Below, in pieces: positions 27,659 through 36,022 of a stretch of DNA of 64,000 nucleotides. The position numbers and the translations under genes are program-made. Each line of letters opens with the position of its first letter. The stretch's first letter is position 1. The stretch covers positions 186,001-250,000 of the forward strand of contig NZ_JBEPSM010000001.1 in the NCBI RefSeq assembly GCF_040548815.1, given 5' to 3'. The DNA comes from Kaistia defluvii. GTDB lineage: Bacteria; Pseudomonadota; Alphaproteobacteria; Rhizobiales; Kaistiaceae. The notes below the pieces were generated by a model, which was not told the DNA's origin, did no database searches, and saw only the letters and a program-made list of their open reading frames with translations.

Positions 27659-28023
27659 TCGACCTCGCACGCGACATCCTGGCCGGCCTGTTCCTGTTCG
27701 CGGGCGCCTTCTTCCTGATCGCCGGCGCGATCGGCATGAACCGCATGCCGGATCTGTTCACGCGCATGCATGCGGCCTCGGTCGGCGACACGCTGGGCGT
27801 CAGCCTGATGCTGATCGGCATGGTGTTCCTCGCCGGCTTCACGCTGGTGACCCTGAAGCTCGTATTCCTGCTGGGCTTCCTTCTGTTCATGGGACCGGTC
27901 GCCTCGCACGCCCTGGCCGCCGCCGCGCTGCAGGCCGGCGTCAAGCCGCTGCTGGCCGGCGATAGCGAGAGGAAGCAGTCCGCCAAGCGCGGCAAGCCGG
28001 TTTCGAAGGGCCGCAAGCCATGA
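27655..28023 (+). CDS. mrpG: Mrp-type antiporter subunit G
   Basis: The 122-residue protein has three membrane helices with the MnhG motif GMNRMPDLFTRMHAAS near residues 28-43. A basic C-terminal tail (SERKQSAKRGKP) faces the cytoplasm. It begins at a GTG overlapping mrpF and overlaps the next gene by ATGA. It completes the EFG module. Confidence 0.92.
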   Translation: MIDLARDILAGLFLFAGAFFLIAGAIGMNRMPDLFTRMHAASVGDTLGVSLMLIGMVFLAGFTLVTLKLVFLLGFLLFMGPVASHALAAAALQAGVKPLLAGDSERKQSAKRGKPVSKGRKP

Positions 28024-28556
28024 TCGAGACGACTGTCACCATCCTTCTCCTGTTGATGCTGGGCGCCGTCACGATCGGCATCGTCCGGGTGCGCGGGCTG
28101 TTCGCCGCCGTCGTGCTGCTCGGCGTCTACAGCTTCCTGATGGCCACGCTGTTCGTGGTGCTCGATGCGGTCGATGTTGCCATGACCGAGGCGGCGGTGG
28201 GCGCGGGTGTTTCGACGGTCTTCTTCCTGGGCGCGCTGTCGCTGACCGATACCGTCGAGGCGCCCCGCAAGCGCCGCCAGATCATGCCGCTCTTCGTGGC
28301 CGTGGTGACCGCCGGCGCCTTGCTCTGGGGCCTGAGTGACCTGCCGCAATTCGGCTCGCCCGAACAGCCAATCCATCGCGACGGCGCGGATTATCTCGCC
28401 CGCTCCATGCCGGAAACCGGCATCGCCAACGTGGTCAGCGCGGTGCTCGCCAGCTATCGCGGCTTTGATACGCTGGGCGAAACCACCGTCGTCTTCACGG
28501 CCGGCATCGGCATCCTAGCGTTGCTGCGGCGCCGGCGCGGCGAGGGGAAAAGCTGA
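28020..28556 (+). CDS. DUF4040/MbhD-type subunit of Mrp antiporter
   Basis: The 178-residue protein has about five membrane helices. Residues 1-80 match DUF4040 (MbhD-like), the region normally found at the C-terminus of MrpA; the remainder resembles the MbhE-like part, with TLGETTVVFTAG near the end. In this cluster MrpA is not fused: this gene supplies its C-terminal part. It overlaps mrpG and the mrpB-like gene. Confidence 0.85.
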   Translation: MIETTVTILLLLMLGAVTIGIVRVRGLFAAVVLLGVYSFLMATLFVVLDAVDVAMTEAAVGAGVSTVFFLGALSLTDTVEAPRKRRQIMPLFVAVVTAGALLWGLSDLPQFGSPEQPIHRDGADYLARSMPETGIANVVSAVLASYRGFDTLGETTVVFTAGIGILALLRRRRGEGKS

Positions 28557-28975
28557 TGCGGCTCGATGTCGTCCTTCGCGTCGCGACCAAGTTTATGCTG
28601 GCGCCGCTGCTGCTGTTCGCGCTCTACGTCCAGTTCCATGGCGACTACGGTCCGGGCGGCGGCTTCCAGGCCGGCGTCATCGCGGCGGCGGCGATCATCC
28701 TCTACGGCCTGATCAATGGGCTCGGCCCGGCGCAGAAGATCGTGCCGGTCGGGTTGCTGGAAGTGCTGATCCCGGGCGGCGTGCTGATCTATGTCGCGGT
28801 CGGCGTTGCCGGCATGCTGCTGGGCGACAATTTCCTCGACTACAACCATCTCGCCCATGACAGCATTCATGGCCAGGAATGGGGCGTCTTCCTCGTCGAG
28901 GTCGGCGTGTTCCTGACCGTCTTCTCGACCATGATCGCGATCTACTACGCCTTTGCCGGCCGGAGGCGTTCGTGA
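28556..28975 (+). CDS. mrpB: Mrp-type antiporter subunit B (MnhB domain)
   Basis: This 139-residue protein has four membrane helices and the MnhB signature HGDYGPGGGFQAGVI at residues 28-42. It overlaps the DUF4040 gene by TGATG and mrpC by GTGA. It is a core structural subunit of the antiporter complex. Confidence 0.92.
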   Translation: MRLDVVLRVATKFMLAPLLLFALYVQFHGDYGPGGGFQAGVIAAAAIILYGLINGLGPAQKIVPVGLLEVLIPGGVLIYVAVGVAGMLLGDNFLDYNHLAHDSIHGQEWGVFLVEVGVFLTVFSTMIAIYYAFAGRRRS

Positions 28976-29379
28976 TCGTACATTTCAGCCAGATCGCCAC
29001 TGTCTTCCTGATGGTCGCCGGGCTCTATGTGGTCATCGCGCGCGGCAACATGGTCAAGAAGCTGATCGGCCTGTCGCTGTTCCAGACCTCGGTCTACCTG
29101 CTCTACATCCTGCCCGGAAAGGTGCTGGGCGGCACCGCGCCGATCCTGGATCCGGCGCACACCGTCTACGCCAACCCGCTGCCGCATGTGCTGATCCTGA
29201 CGGCGATCGTCGTCGGCATCGCCACGCTGGCGCTCGGCCTGACGCTGGTGGTGCGCATCAAGGAAGCCTACGGCACGATCGAGGAGGACGAGATCCTGCT
29301 CCGCGACGGACCGGAAGAGGCCTCGAAACTTCGGGTCAAGCGCGGCAAGACACCGGGCACGGGCAGGAACGCGGCATGA
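28972..29379 (+). CDS. mrpC: Mrp-type antiporter subunit C (NuoK-like)
   Basis: The 135-residue protein has three membrane helices and is homologous to NuoK of complex I. The segment VKKLIGLSLFQTSVYLL and the following DPLPHVL-like stretch (NPLPHVLILTAIVVG) are typical of MnhC. It has an extended charged C-terminal tail. It overlaps mrpD by ATGA. Confidence 0.92.
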   Translation: MIVHFSQIATVFLMVAGLYVVIARGNMVKKLIGLSLFQTSVYLLYILPGKVLGGTAPILDPAHTVYANPLPHVLILTAIVVGIATLALGLTLVVRIKEAYGTIEEDEILLRDGPEEASKLRVKRGKTPGTGRNAA

Positions 29380-30857
29380 TCGCCCATAACCTGCCGGTCC
29401 TCCTGATCCTCGCGCCCCTGATCGGTGCGATCCTTGCGGCGCTGTCGCGCAACGGCTTCGCCGCCTGGCTGATCGCACTGGTCGCTTCGGCGCTGGCGGC
29501 GGCCGTCGCCCTCGCGCTGCTCTGGCGCGTGCAGGCTGAAGGCGTCATTTCCTACCGCATCGGCGGCTGGGCGCCGGAACTCGGCATCGAATATCGCATC
29601 GATGCGGTCAACGCCTTCATCGTCCTGCTGGTCGGCATCATCGCCGTGCTGACGATGATCTTCGCCCGTCGCAGCGTGCTGGCCGAGATCATCCCGGAGC
29701 GCGTCGCGTGGTTCTACACGATGATGCTGCTCTGCATCACCGGCCTGCTCGGCATCGCGGTGACGGGCGACGCCTTCAACGCCTTCGTCTTCCTCGAGAT
29801 ATCGTCGCTCTCGACCTATACGCTGATCGCGCTCGGCCGCGACCGCCGGGCGCTGGTTGCCGCCTACCAATATCTGATCGTCGGCACGATCGGCGCGACC
29901 TTCTATGTGATCGGCGTCGGTCTGATCTACCTGACCACCGGCACGCTCAATCTCGGCCTGATCGTCGAGCGCCTTGCGGATATCGAAAGCTCCCGCGCGC
30001 TGATCGTCGCCGAAGCCTTCATCGTCGTCGGCATCGGGCTGAAGCTGGCGCTGTTCCCGCTGCATGCGTGGCTTCCCAACGCCTATGCCTATGCGCCTTC
30101 CAGCGCCGCCGTGCTGCTGGCCTCGACGGCGACCAAGGTCGCGATCTATCTGCTGGCGCGCTTCCTGTTCACCGTGTTCGGCGGCCATGTCGATGTCGGT
30201 TCGGTCCCGCTTGGATCGATCCTGATCGGGCTGTCGCTGGCCGCGATGTTCCTCGCCTCGGCGGCCGCCGTCGTCCAGAACGATATCAAGCGCCTGCTTG
30301 CCTTCTCGTCTGTCGGCCAGATCGGCTACATCACGCTCGGCCTGGCGCTGGCCAATCCGACCGGGCTTACCGGCGGCCTGCTGCATCTCTTCAACCACGC
30401 GCTGATGAAGGGCGCCGCCTTCATGGCCATGGGCGCGATCGTGCTGCGCACCGGCACCGCCAAGCTGGACGAACTCGCGGGCATCGGCCGCGCCATGCCC
30501 TGGACCGCCGCGGCGCTGACGATAGCCGGTCTCGCGCTGATCGGGGTTCCCGGCACCAGCGGCTTCGTCTCGAAATACTATCTCCTTCTCGGCGCGCTGG
30601 AGGCAGGCCATGGCTGGCTGGCGATCCTGATCGTCGCGAGTTCCTTCATCGCCGTGCTCTATGTCGGCCGCATCGTCGAGGTCGTCTGGTTCCGCGAGCC
30701 GGCGCTGGCCGCTCGCGAAGCCAGCGAGGCACCGCTCGAAATGCTGCTCCCAATGTGGGCCCTCGCCGGCGCCACGATCTGGCTCGGTGTCAGCGCCGAG
30801 GGACCCGCGGGTCTCGCGCGCGCCGCGGCCGACGCGCTGCTCCGGGTGGCGCCATGA
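29376..30857 (+). CDS. mrpD: Mrp-type antiporter subunit D, first paralogue
   Basis: This 493-residue polytopic protein belongs to the NuoL/M/N and MrpA/D antiporter family with about 14 helices. It has the conserved Glu of helix 5 (VFLEISSLSTY) and the broken-helix motif QNDIKRLLAFSSVGQIGY with its Lys. These residues move protons in complex I relatives. It is the first of three D-type genes in the cluster and the best match to canonical MrpD. Confidence 0.92.
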   Translation: MIAHNLPVLLILAPLIGAILAALSRNGFAAWLIALVASALAAAVALALLWRVQAEGVISYRIGGWAPELGIEYRIDAVNAFIVLLVGIIAVLTMIFARRSVLAEIIPERVAWFYTMMLLCITGLLGIAVTGDAFNAFVFLEISSLSTYTLIALGRDRRALVAAYQYLIVGTIGATFYVIGVGLIYLTTGTLNLGLIVERLADIESSRALIVAEAFIVVGIGLKLALFPLHAWLPNAYAYAPSSAAVLLASTATKVAIYLLARFLFTVFGGHVDVGSVPLGSILIGLSLAAMFLASAAAVVQNDIKRLLAFSSVGQIGYITLGLALANPTGLTGGLLHLFNHALMKGAAFMAMGAIVLRTGTAKLDELAGIGRAMPWTAAALTIAGLALIGVPGTSGFVSKYYLLLGALEAGHGWLAILIVASSFIAVLYVGRIVEVVWFREPALAAREASEAPLEMLLPMWALAGATIWLGVSAEGPAGLARAAADALLRVAP

Positions 30858-32311
30858 CCTGGCTGGGCGATCCGATCTTGCTCGCCTTGGCGCTGGGCAT
30901 CCCGGCCCTGGTGACACTGGCCATTGCGGGTGTCGGCCGCTGGCCCGATCTCCGCGAGGCATCGACGCTGTTGGGGGCGGTGCTGCTCTTCGGCGTCGTC
31001 ATGACGCTGCTGGCGCATGTGCTGGGCGGCGCGCGGCCCGAATTGCATCTGGCGACGGTCGCCCCCGGGCTGACACTGGCGCTGAAGGTCGACCCGCTCG
31101 GCATGTTGTTCGCCGCCGTCGCCGCGACGCTCTGGATCGTCAACTCGCTCTATTCTATCGGCTACATGCGCGGCAATGACGAGCCGCGCCAGACGATCTT
31201 CTATGCCTGCTTCGCCATCGCGATCTCAGCCACCATGGGGCTCGCCTTTTCCGGCAACCTGTTCACGCTGTTCGTCTTCTACGAGATCCTGTCGCTCTCG
31301 ACCTATCCGCTGGTTACGCACAAGCAGACGCCGGCCGCGATGCGGGCAGGGCGGGTCTATCTGCTGACGCTGATCGGCGCGTCGATGGTTCTGCTGCTGC
31401 CGGCAATCGTCTGGACCGGCCTCGTCGCCGGCACGCTCGATTTCCACACTGGCGGCATTCTCTCCGGAAAGCTCGGGAATGGCGCCATGGCGCTGCTTTT
31501 CGCGCTGTTCGTGTTTGGCGCGGCCAAGGCCGCCGTCATGCCGCTGCATCGCTGGCTGCCCGCCGCCATGGTGGCGCCGACGCCGGTCTCGGCGCTTCTG
31601 CATGCGGTCGCCGTGGTCAAGGCGGGCGTCTTCACCATCCTCAAGGTCAGCGTCTCGGTGTTCGGCATCGAGACCTTGCAGACAAGCGGCGCCAGCGAAT
31701 GGCTGGTCTATGTCGCGGGCTTCACCATCGTGGCCGCCTCGATCGTCGCGCTGCGCGCCGATGATCTGAAGCGCCGGCTCGCCTATTCCACCATCGGCCA
31801 GCTCTCCTACATCGTGCTGGCGGCAGCGCTCGCATCCCCCGTCGCCGTCATCGGCGCGGGCCTGCATATCGCGGCCCACGCCGTCTCGAAGATCACGCTC
31901 TTCTTCGCCGCCGGCTCGGTCTACACGGCCGAGCATGTGACGAAGGTGAGCCAGATGGACGGGATCGGCCGCCGCATGCCCTGGACGATGGGCGCCTTTG
32001 CCATCGGCGCCCTGTCGATGATCGGCCTGCCGCCGACGGCCGGCTTCCTCGGCAAATGGTTCATCCTCGACGCGGCGACCGGCGCCAGGGACTGGTTCGC
32101 CGTCGGCGTCATCGTCGTCTCGACCGTGCTCAATGCCGCCTACTTCCTGCCGATCCTGACCCGCGCCTTCCTGCGCCCGGCCAATGGGCCCCGCCAGGAA
32201 GCGCCTTGGCCCATGGTGGTCGCGCTGACCGCGACGGCGGCCGGCACGGTCCTGCTCTTCCTCTTCCCCGGCGTGCCGTTCGGCCTCGCCTCGATGATCA
32301 TGGGAGGGTGA
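30854..32311 (+). CDS. D-type antiporter subunit, second paralogue
   Basis: The 485-residue product has the same antiporter fold. The helix-5 Glu (VFYEILSLSTYPLV), the DDLKRRLAYSTIGQLSY motif and HAVSKITLFFAAG are conserved. It resembles the N-terminal half of MrpA/NuoL more than canonical MrpD, so it may fill the MrpA position. It overlaps mrpD and is followed, unusually for this operon, by 180 bp occupied by a palindromic repeat. Confidence 0.88.
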   Translation: MTWLGDPILLALALGIPALVTLAIAGVGRWPDLREASTLLGAVLLFGVVMTLLAHVLGGARPELHLATVAPGLTLALKVDPLGMLFAAVAATLWIVNSLYSIGYMRGNDEPRQTIFYACFAIAISATMGLAFSGNLFTLFVFYEILSLSTYPLVTHKQTPAAMRAGRVYLLTLIGASMVLLLPAIVWTGLVAGTLDFHTGGILSGKLGNGAMALLFALFVFGAAKAAVMPLHRWLPAAMVAPTPVSALLHAVAVVKAGVFTILKVSVSVFGIETLQTSGASEWLVYVAGFTIVAASIVALRADDLKRRLAYSTIGQLSYIVLAAALASPVAVIGAGLHIAAHAVSKITLFFAAGSVYTAEHVTKVSQMDGIGRRMPWTMGAFAIGALSMIGLPPTAGFLGKWFILDAATGARDWFAVGVIVVSTVLNAAYFLPILTRAFLRPANGPRQEAPWPMVVALTATAAGTVLLFLFPGVPFGLASMIMGG

Positions 32312-32327
32312 GATGAACGATTTCAGC

Positions 32328-32465
32328 AAGACCCTCACCCAGCCCTCTCCCGCAAGCGGGCGAGGGCTTTTGCGCCGGCGCGCCTCCGGGGCAACTCCGT
32401 CGATCGAACACACGCCGTCGCGCTCCCTCTCCCGCGCGCGGGAGAGGGTTGGGGTGAGGGTCTTT
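32328..32465. repeat. Dispersed palindromic repeat, family 1, copy b (inside Mrp operon)
   Basis: Two self-complementary 24-nt units (32343-32366 and 32425-32448) with CCCTCACCC/GGGTGAGGG ends. The first unit is identical to one in the copy at 8459 and the second to the copy at 61386. It separates the second and third D-type regions of an operon whose other junctions overlap. Confidence 0.88.
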
Positions 32466-32491
32466 CTCCAAATTCGTGCCGGGAGGCAGTC

Positions 32492-32710
32492 ATGACCGCT
32501 ACCCGCCGCAAGATCCTTCTCGCCCTGGTCGTCCTCCTGGCCTTGCTGGTCGTGGCAGACACCTTCGTTACCCATCACGCCAGCTTCGGCATTGACGGCA
32601 CGCCGGGCTTCGCCGCCTGGTTCGGCCTCGTCAGCGCCGCCGGCGCGGTCGTTGTCGCCTATGGCTGGGGACGACTGATGCGGCGTCCCGGGGAGCGGGC
32701 GGATGACTGA
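32492..32710 (+). CDS. Small two-helix membrane protein in Mrp operon
   Basis: This 72-residue protein has two membrane helices (about residues 9-25 and 42-60) and an Arg-rich tail. I do not recognise a family. The gene overlaps the third D-type gene by 8 bp, and its start overlaps the stop of an open frame running through the upstream repeat. Tight coupling suggests a small accessory subunit of the antiporter. Confidence 0.72.
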   Translation: MTATRRKILLALVVLLALLVVADTFVTHHASFGIDGTPGFAAWFGLVSAAGAVVVAYGWGRLMRRPGERADD

Positions 32711-34382
32711 GACCTTCGGGCTGCTGTCGCCCGCCCTCATCCTGATCCTCGCCGGCCTGCTCCTGCCCCTCCTGAAGGGAGCGCTGCGCAACGCACTGTT
32801 CCTCGCCGCGCCGGTCGCGGCCCTCGCGCTCGTCTGGGCGCTGCCGCTTGGGCCGGGCCTCGTCATCGATTGGCTCGGCCTGCACCTCGTGCCGCTGGCG
32901 CCGGACAATATGGCCCGCATCTTCGGTACCGCCTTCGGCATCGCCGCAGTGGCGGGAGCGCTTTATGGCGTGAGCCAGTCGAGCGTCACCGAAAAGGCGG
33001 CGGCGCTGGTCTATGCCGGCGCCGCGCAGGGCATCGCCTTCGCCGGCGATCTCGTCACGCTGTTCGTGTTCTGGGAGATCCTGGCGATCGGCTCGACGCT
33101 GGTGATCTGGTCGAACGGAAATGCGCGTGCCGGCCTGCGCTACGCGCTGATCCACGTGCTGGGCGGCGTGCTCCTCTTCGCCGGCATCTCCGCCGAAATC
33201 TCGGGAACCGGCAGCGTCGCGCTGCACCCGATGCGCGCCGACAGCATCGGCCGCTGGCTGATGCTTTCCGGCATTCTCGTCAATGCCGGCGCGCTGCCGC
33301 TTTCGGCCTGGGTGGCGGATGCCTATCCGAAGGCGTCGTGGTCCGGCGCGGTTTTCCTCTCGGCCTTTACCACCAAGGCGGCCGTGCTGGTTCTGATCCG
33401 CCTGTTTCCGGGCGAGCCGGCGCTGCTCTGGATCGGTCTCGCCATGGCCGTGTACGGGCTGATCTATGCCTTGCTCGAGGACGACATCCGCAAGCTGCTT
33501 TCCTATTCGATCGTCGGCCAAGTCGGCTTCATGGTCGTGGCGGTCGGCATCGGAACGCCACTGGCACTCGCCGCCGCCGCCCTGCATGCGCTGGCGCATA
33601 TTCTCTACAAGTCGCTTCTGATGATGGCGGCGGGATCGATCCTGCGGGCCACCGGCGAGACCCGCTTGAGCGCGCTGGGCGGCCTCGCCCGTTCGATGCC
33701 GTTTACCGCTTTGGCGATGCTGATTGGCGGACTTTCGCTGTCCGCCATGCCGCTGACGGCCGGATTCGTCAGTAAATCGGCTATAATGGCGTCTCTCGCG
33801 GAAGATCATGCGCGCTTCTATTGGTTCGCGCTGACGGCCGTCTCTGCCGGTTCCTTCCTGTATATCGGGCTGAAGCTGCCCTGGTTTGCCCTGTTCGGGG
33901 CGCAGCGGGCGACCGTGGCGGTCGAGCCCACTCTATCGATGAAAGCGGCGATGGGATTGCTCTGCGTCCTCATTCTGGCACTGGGGTGCCTCCCGGGCTT
34001 CCTCGTGCAATTGGCGCCCGAGATAGCCGGGGTTTCGATCCTCACGCCCGATCACATCCTGTTCCAGCTCCTGATGTTAATCGCGGCAAGTTGCATATTT
34101 ATCGGCGCATGGCCGTTACTTCAGCCGAAAGCCGGATCTACGCTGGACGTGGACTGGATCTGGCGCGAACTGCCACGCCTGGTAGCGCCGCTCTGGCGCC
34201 GCAACTTGGATAAGCTTCGCCCGTCCCTCTCGGTCGCAAGGGATGCGCTGGGCGAGGGATGGTCGGGCTTTTCGAAGCGGTCGATCTTGCGGCTCAGCTT
34301 GGCTGGAAACTGGCCCACGGGCCAAATTGCCTTCTGGGCGACGGCGCTTTTGGCGATTTACGTATTGATCGCGGCATTGTGA
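32703..34382 (+). CDS. D-type antiporter subunit, third paralogue
   Basis: The 559-residue protein is again of the NuoL/M/N-MrpD family. The helix-5 Glu (VFWEILAIGS) and EDDIRKLLSYSIVGQVGF are present, although the Lys is shifted relative to the other two paralogues (IRK instead of IKR/LKR). An extra C-terminal region of about 90 residues includes a cytoplasmic Trp/Arg-rich loop and a final helix. It ends the operon. No terminator hairpin is evident after it. Confidence 0.88.
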   Translation: MTETFGLLSPALILILAGLLLPLLKGALRNALFLAAPVAALALVWALPLGPGLVIDWLGLHLVPLAPDNMARIFGTAFGIAAVAGALYGVSQSSVTEKAAALVYAGAAQGIAFAGDLVTLFVFWEILAIGSTLVIWSNGNARAGLRYALIHVLGGVLLFAGISAEISGTGSVALHPMRADSIGRWLMLSGILVNAGALPLSAWVADAYPKASWSGAVFLSAFTTKAAVLVLIRLFPGEPALLWIGLAMAVYGLIYALLEDDIRKLLSYSIVGQVGFMVVAVGIGTPLALAAAALHALAHILYKSLLMMAAGSILRATGETRLSALGGLARSMPFTALAMLIGGLSLSAMPLTAGFVSKSAIMASLAEDHARFYWFALTAVSAGSFLYIGLKLPWFALFGAQRATVAVEPTLSMKAAMGLLCVLILALGCLPGFLVQLAPEIAGVSILTPDHILFQLLMLIAASCIFIGAWPLLQPKAGSTLDVDWIWRELPRLVAPLWRRNLDKLRPSLSVARDALGEGWSGFSKRSILRLSLAGNWPTGQIAFWATALLAIYVLIAAL

Positions 34383-34652
34383 GTGGGGTTTCCCGCCCGA
34401 CCGTGTGATCACCTGAAGATTGGCCGAGACGAATCGCCGCGACCACAAAGATGTGCCATCGCCTATCAATGCACCGACTTAGTGCTTGTCTTCGCGGGAG
34501 CGCACTTATATAGGTGCCACGAAGTAACGGATTTAGAGCTCCGATGGCCACTGCCGATGCTTGGATAAGTCCGGTGTGGCGCCATCGAAGCCGCAAGCTC
34601 TCAATTTACTCGCTACAGAATTACGACGACACAACCGAAGTTAGGGTAGACC

Positions 34653-35069
34653 ATGATTGAAAAAACGGCAGGAAGCGACCTTATAGATCTGACCGCCGAT
34701 ATCGTCTCCGCTTACGTCAGCAACAATTCGGTTTCGGCCCACGACCTCCCCGGGCTGATCACCGAAGTCTATCAGGCGCTGAACCGCACCCATGGCGGTG
34801 TTGTCGAGCCCGAGCCCGAGCCCCTGAAGCCCGCCGTGAACCCGAAGAAGTCGGTGTTCCCGGACTTTATTGTCTGCCTCGAAGACGGCAAGAAGTTCAA
34901 GTCGCTGAAGCGCCACCTGCGCACGCATTACGACCTGTCGCCGGAAGAATATCGCGAGAAGTGGGGCCTGCCGGCCGACTATCCGATGGTCGCCCCCAGC
35001 TATGCTGCGGCCCGTTCCGAGCTGGCCAAGAAGATGGGCCTCGGTCAGCAGCGCAAGCGCGTCCGTTAG
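34653..35069 (+). CDS. mucR: MucR/Ros-type zinc-finger transcriptional regulator
   Basis: The 138-residue protein has the Ros/MucR zinc finger Cys75-x2-Asp78-x9-His88-x3-His92, the CDHH variant seen in MucR of Brucella and related bacteria. An N-terminal oligomerisation helix (about residues 8-45) and a Pro/Glu linker precede it. MucR binds AT-rich DNA as a global silencer of exopolysaccharide, motility and virulence genes and often represses itself. The 270-bp upstream region is relatively AT-rich, which fits autoregulation. The gene has its own strong terminator. Confidence 0.95.
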   Translation: MIEKTAGSDLIDLTADIVSAYVSNNSVSAHDLPGLITEVYQALNRTHGGVVEPEPEPLKPAVNPKKSVFPDFIVCLEDGKKFKSLKRHLRTHYDLSPEEYREKWGLPADYPMVAPSYAAARSELAKKMGLGQQRKRVR

Positions 35070-35089
35070 TCGTTCCTTCCCAGGATCTC

Positions 35090-35119
35090 AAAAGGCCCGG
35101 CATCTGCCGGGCCTTTTTT
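35090..35119 (+). terminator. Rho-independent terminator of mucR
   Basis: Perfect 13-bp stem (35090-35102 with 35105-35117) followed by T6; the A4 on the left flank makes it usable from the opposite strand too. Confidence 0.9.
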
Positions 35120-35133
35120 GTTGCCGGCATGGC

Positions 35134-35457
35134 TCAGGGTCTCAGCCGCTGCCGCTCGCCTTCATAGGCCTGGTGCAGGGCGATGTGTCGGTTGAGGTCG
35201 TAGCTCCAGTGTCCGGCGCGGCCGCGCATGCGCTCCGCCCGCAGCGCGCGGGCAAGCCTGGCGATGATCCGCCGCCGAGCGGTCTCGCTCTCGTCCGCCA
35301 GTTCCGCAGGCAATAGCGTCAGCAGGCGTGGCAGGCAGGTCTGGCGGCGGTAGAGGGCGATGCCGCTGCGGATCGTCGTGTCGACCGCGTGTCGCGCGCG
35401 GTGGCGGAGGCTCGCCTTCAAGGCGGGGCTATCGTGGCATGCGGCAGCTTCGGTCAT
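35134..35457 (-). CDS. Small Arg-rich hypothetical protein
   Basis: This 107-residue basic protein is rich in Arg, Ala and Leu and predicted to be helical; no signal peptide or membrane segment is seen. The C-terminal part (HWSYDLNRHIALHQAYEGE) resembles small uncharacterised proteins of Rhodobacterales and Hyphomicrobiales. The start follows TGGAG at good spacing. It is convergent with mucR and divergent from the DnaA-like gene. No function is assigned. Confidence 0.6.
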   Translation of the reverse strand: MTEAAACHDSPALKASLRHRARHAVDTTIRSGIALYRRQTCLPRLLTLLPAELADESETARRRIIARLARALRAERMRGRAGHWSYDLNRHIALHQAYEGERQRLRP

Positions 35458-35599
35458 GGTTGGCTCCAGGTTTCGAAGCCGTCATTTTCGCGCCGCGCCA
35501 GAGGCCGGGGATAAGCCCGGCCTCTATCCCCGGAGGGCCCGGCAGCGAGCCTTTCCCAGTCGCATCCAAAAAATCTATCCCCGTCCGTGATCCGCTGTT

Positions 35600-35628
35600 C
35601 TATGGTGTCATAGGAAAACAATCCTATG
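35600..35628. promoter_or_regulatory. Three-half-site operator upstream of DnaA-like gene
   Basis: The array CTATG (35600-35604), CATAGGA (35609-35615) and TCCTATG (35622-35628) forms two overlapping inverted repeats that share the middle half-site. It ends 22 bp before the start codon, overlapping the likely promoter or leader. Confidence 0.6.
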
Positions 35629-35650
35629 ATGCGTAAAACGGGAGGTTCGG

Positions 35651-36022
35651 ATGCAGGTTCGGACAGAATTGTCGGCCTCGAGCCAGGAGCGCCGGCGGCA
35701 GCACGCCCGGGAGGATGCGACGAAGCGCATGCTGGTTTCGCTGGTCGGCTCGGCGCTCGCCGTCGATGGAGAGCGGCTGTGCGCCTCGGGGCGCGGCACC
35801 GCGGAGGAGGCCTATGCGCGCCAGGTCGCGCTCTATATCGCCCACACCACGCTGGGGCTCTCCTACACCGAGGCCGGGCGGCTGTTCGGTCGCGACCGGA
35901 CGACGGCGGCGCATGCCTGCCGGCGGGTCGAGGAGCAGCGCGAGATCGAGCGGGTGGACCAGTTCGTCGATCGCCTGGAGCGGGCGGCCTGCCAGGCCTC
36001 CTTGGGATCGGGGAGGGCGTGA
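35651..36022 (+). CDS. Stand-alone DnaA domain IV-like helix-turn-helix protein
   Basis: The 123-residue protein has no ATPase domain. Residues 55-98 resemble the DnaA C-terminal DNA-binding domain, with ARQVALYIAHTTLGLSYTEA followed by GRLF-GRDRTTAAHACRRVEE. In DnaA the equivalent loop reads GGRDHTT; here one Gly is missing and His is replaced by Arg, so DnaA-box recognition may be altered. The ATG follows GGGAGG. The gene overlaps a DUF6456 gene by one base, a pairing seen across Hyphomicrobiales. A role as a DnaA-box competitor or transcription factor is inferred. Confidence 0.85.
   Translation: MQVRTELSASSQERRRQHAREDATKRMLVSLVGSALAVDGERLCASGRGTAEEAYARQVALYIAHTTLGLSYTEAGRLFGRDRTTAAHACRRVEEQREIERVDQFVDRLERAACQASLGSGRA

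Noticed and set aside
29268..30962. 564-codon open frame antisense to mrpD
   Set aside because: Highly charged and repetitive translation; the sense strand is a canonical antiporter subunit.
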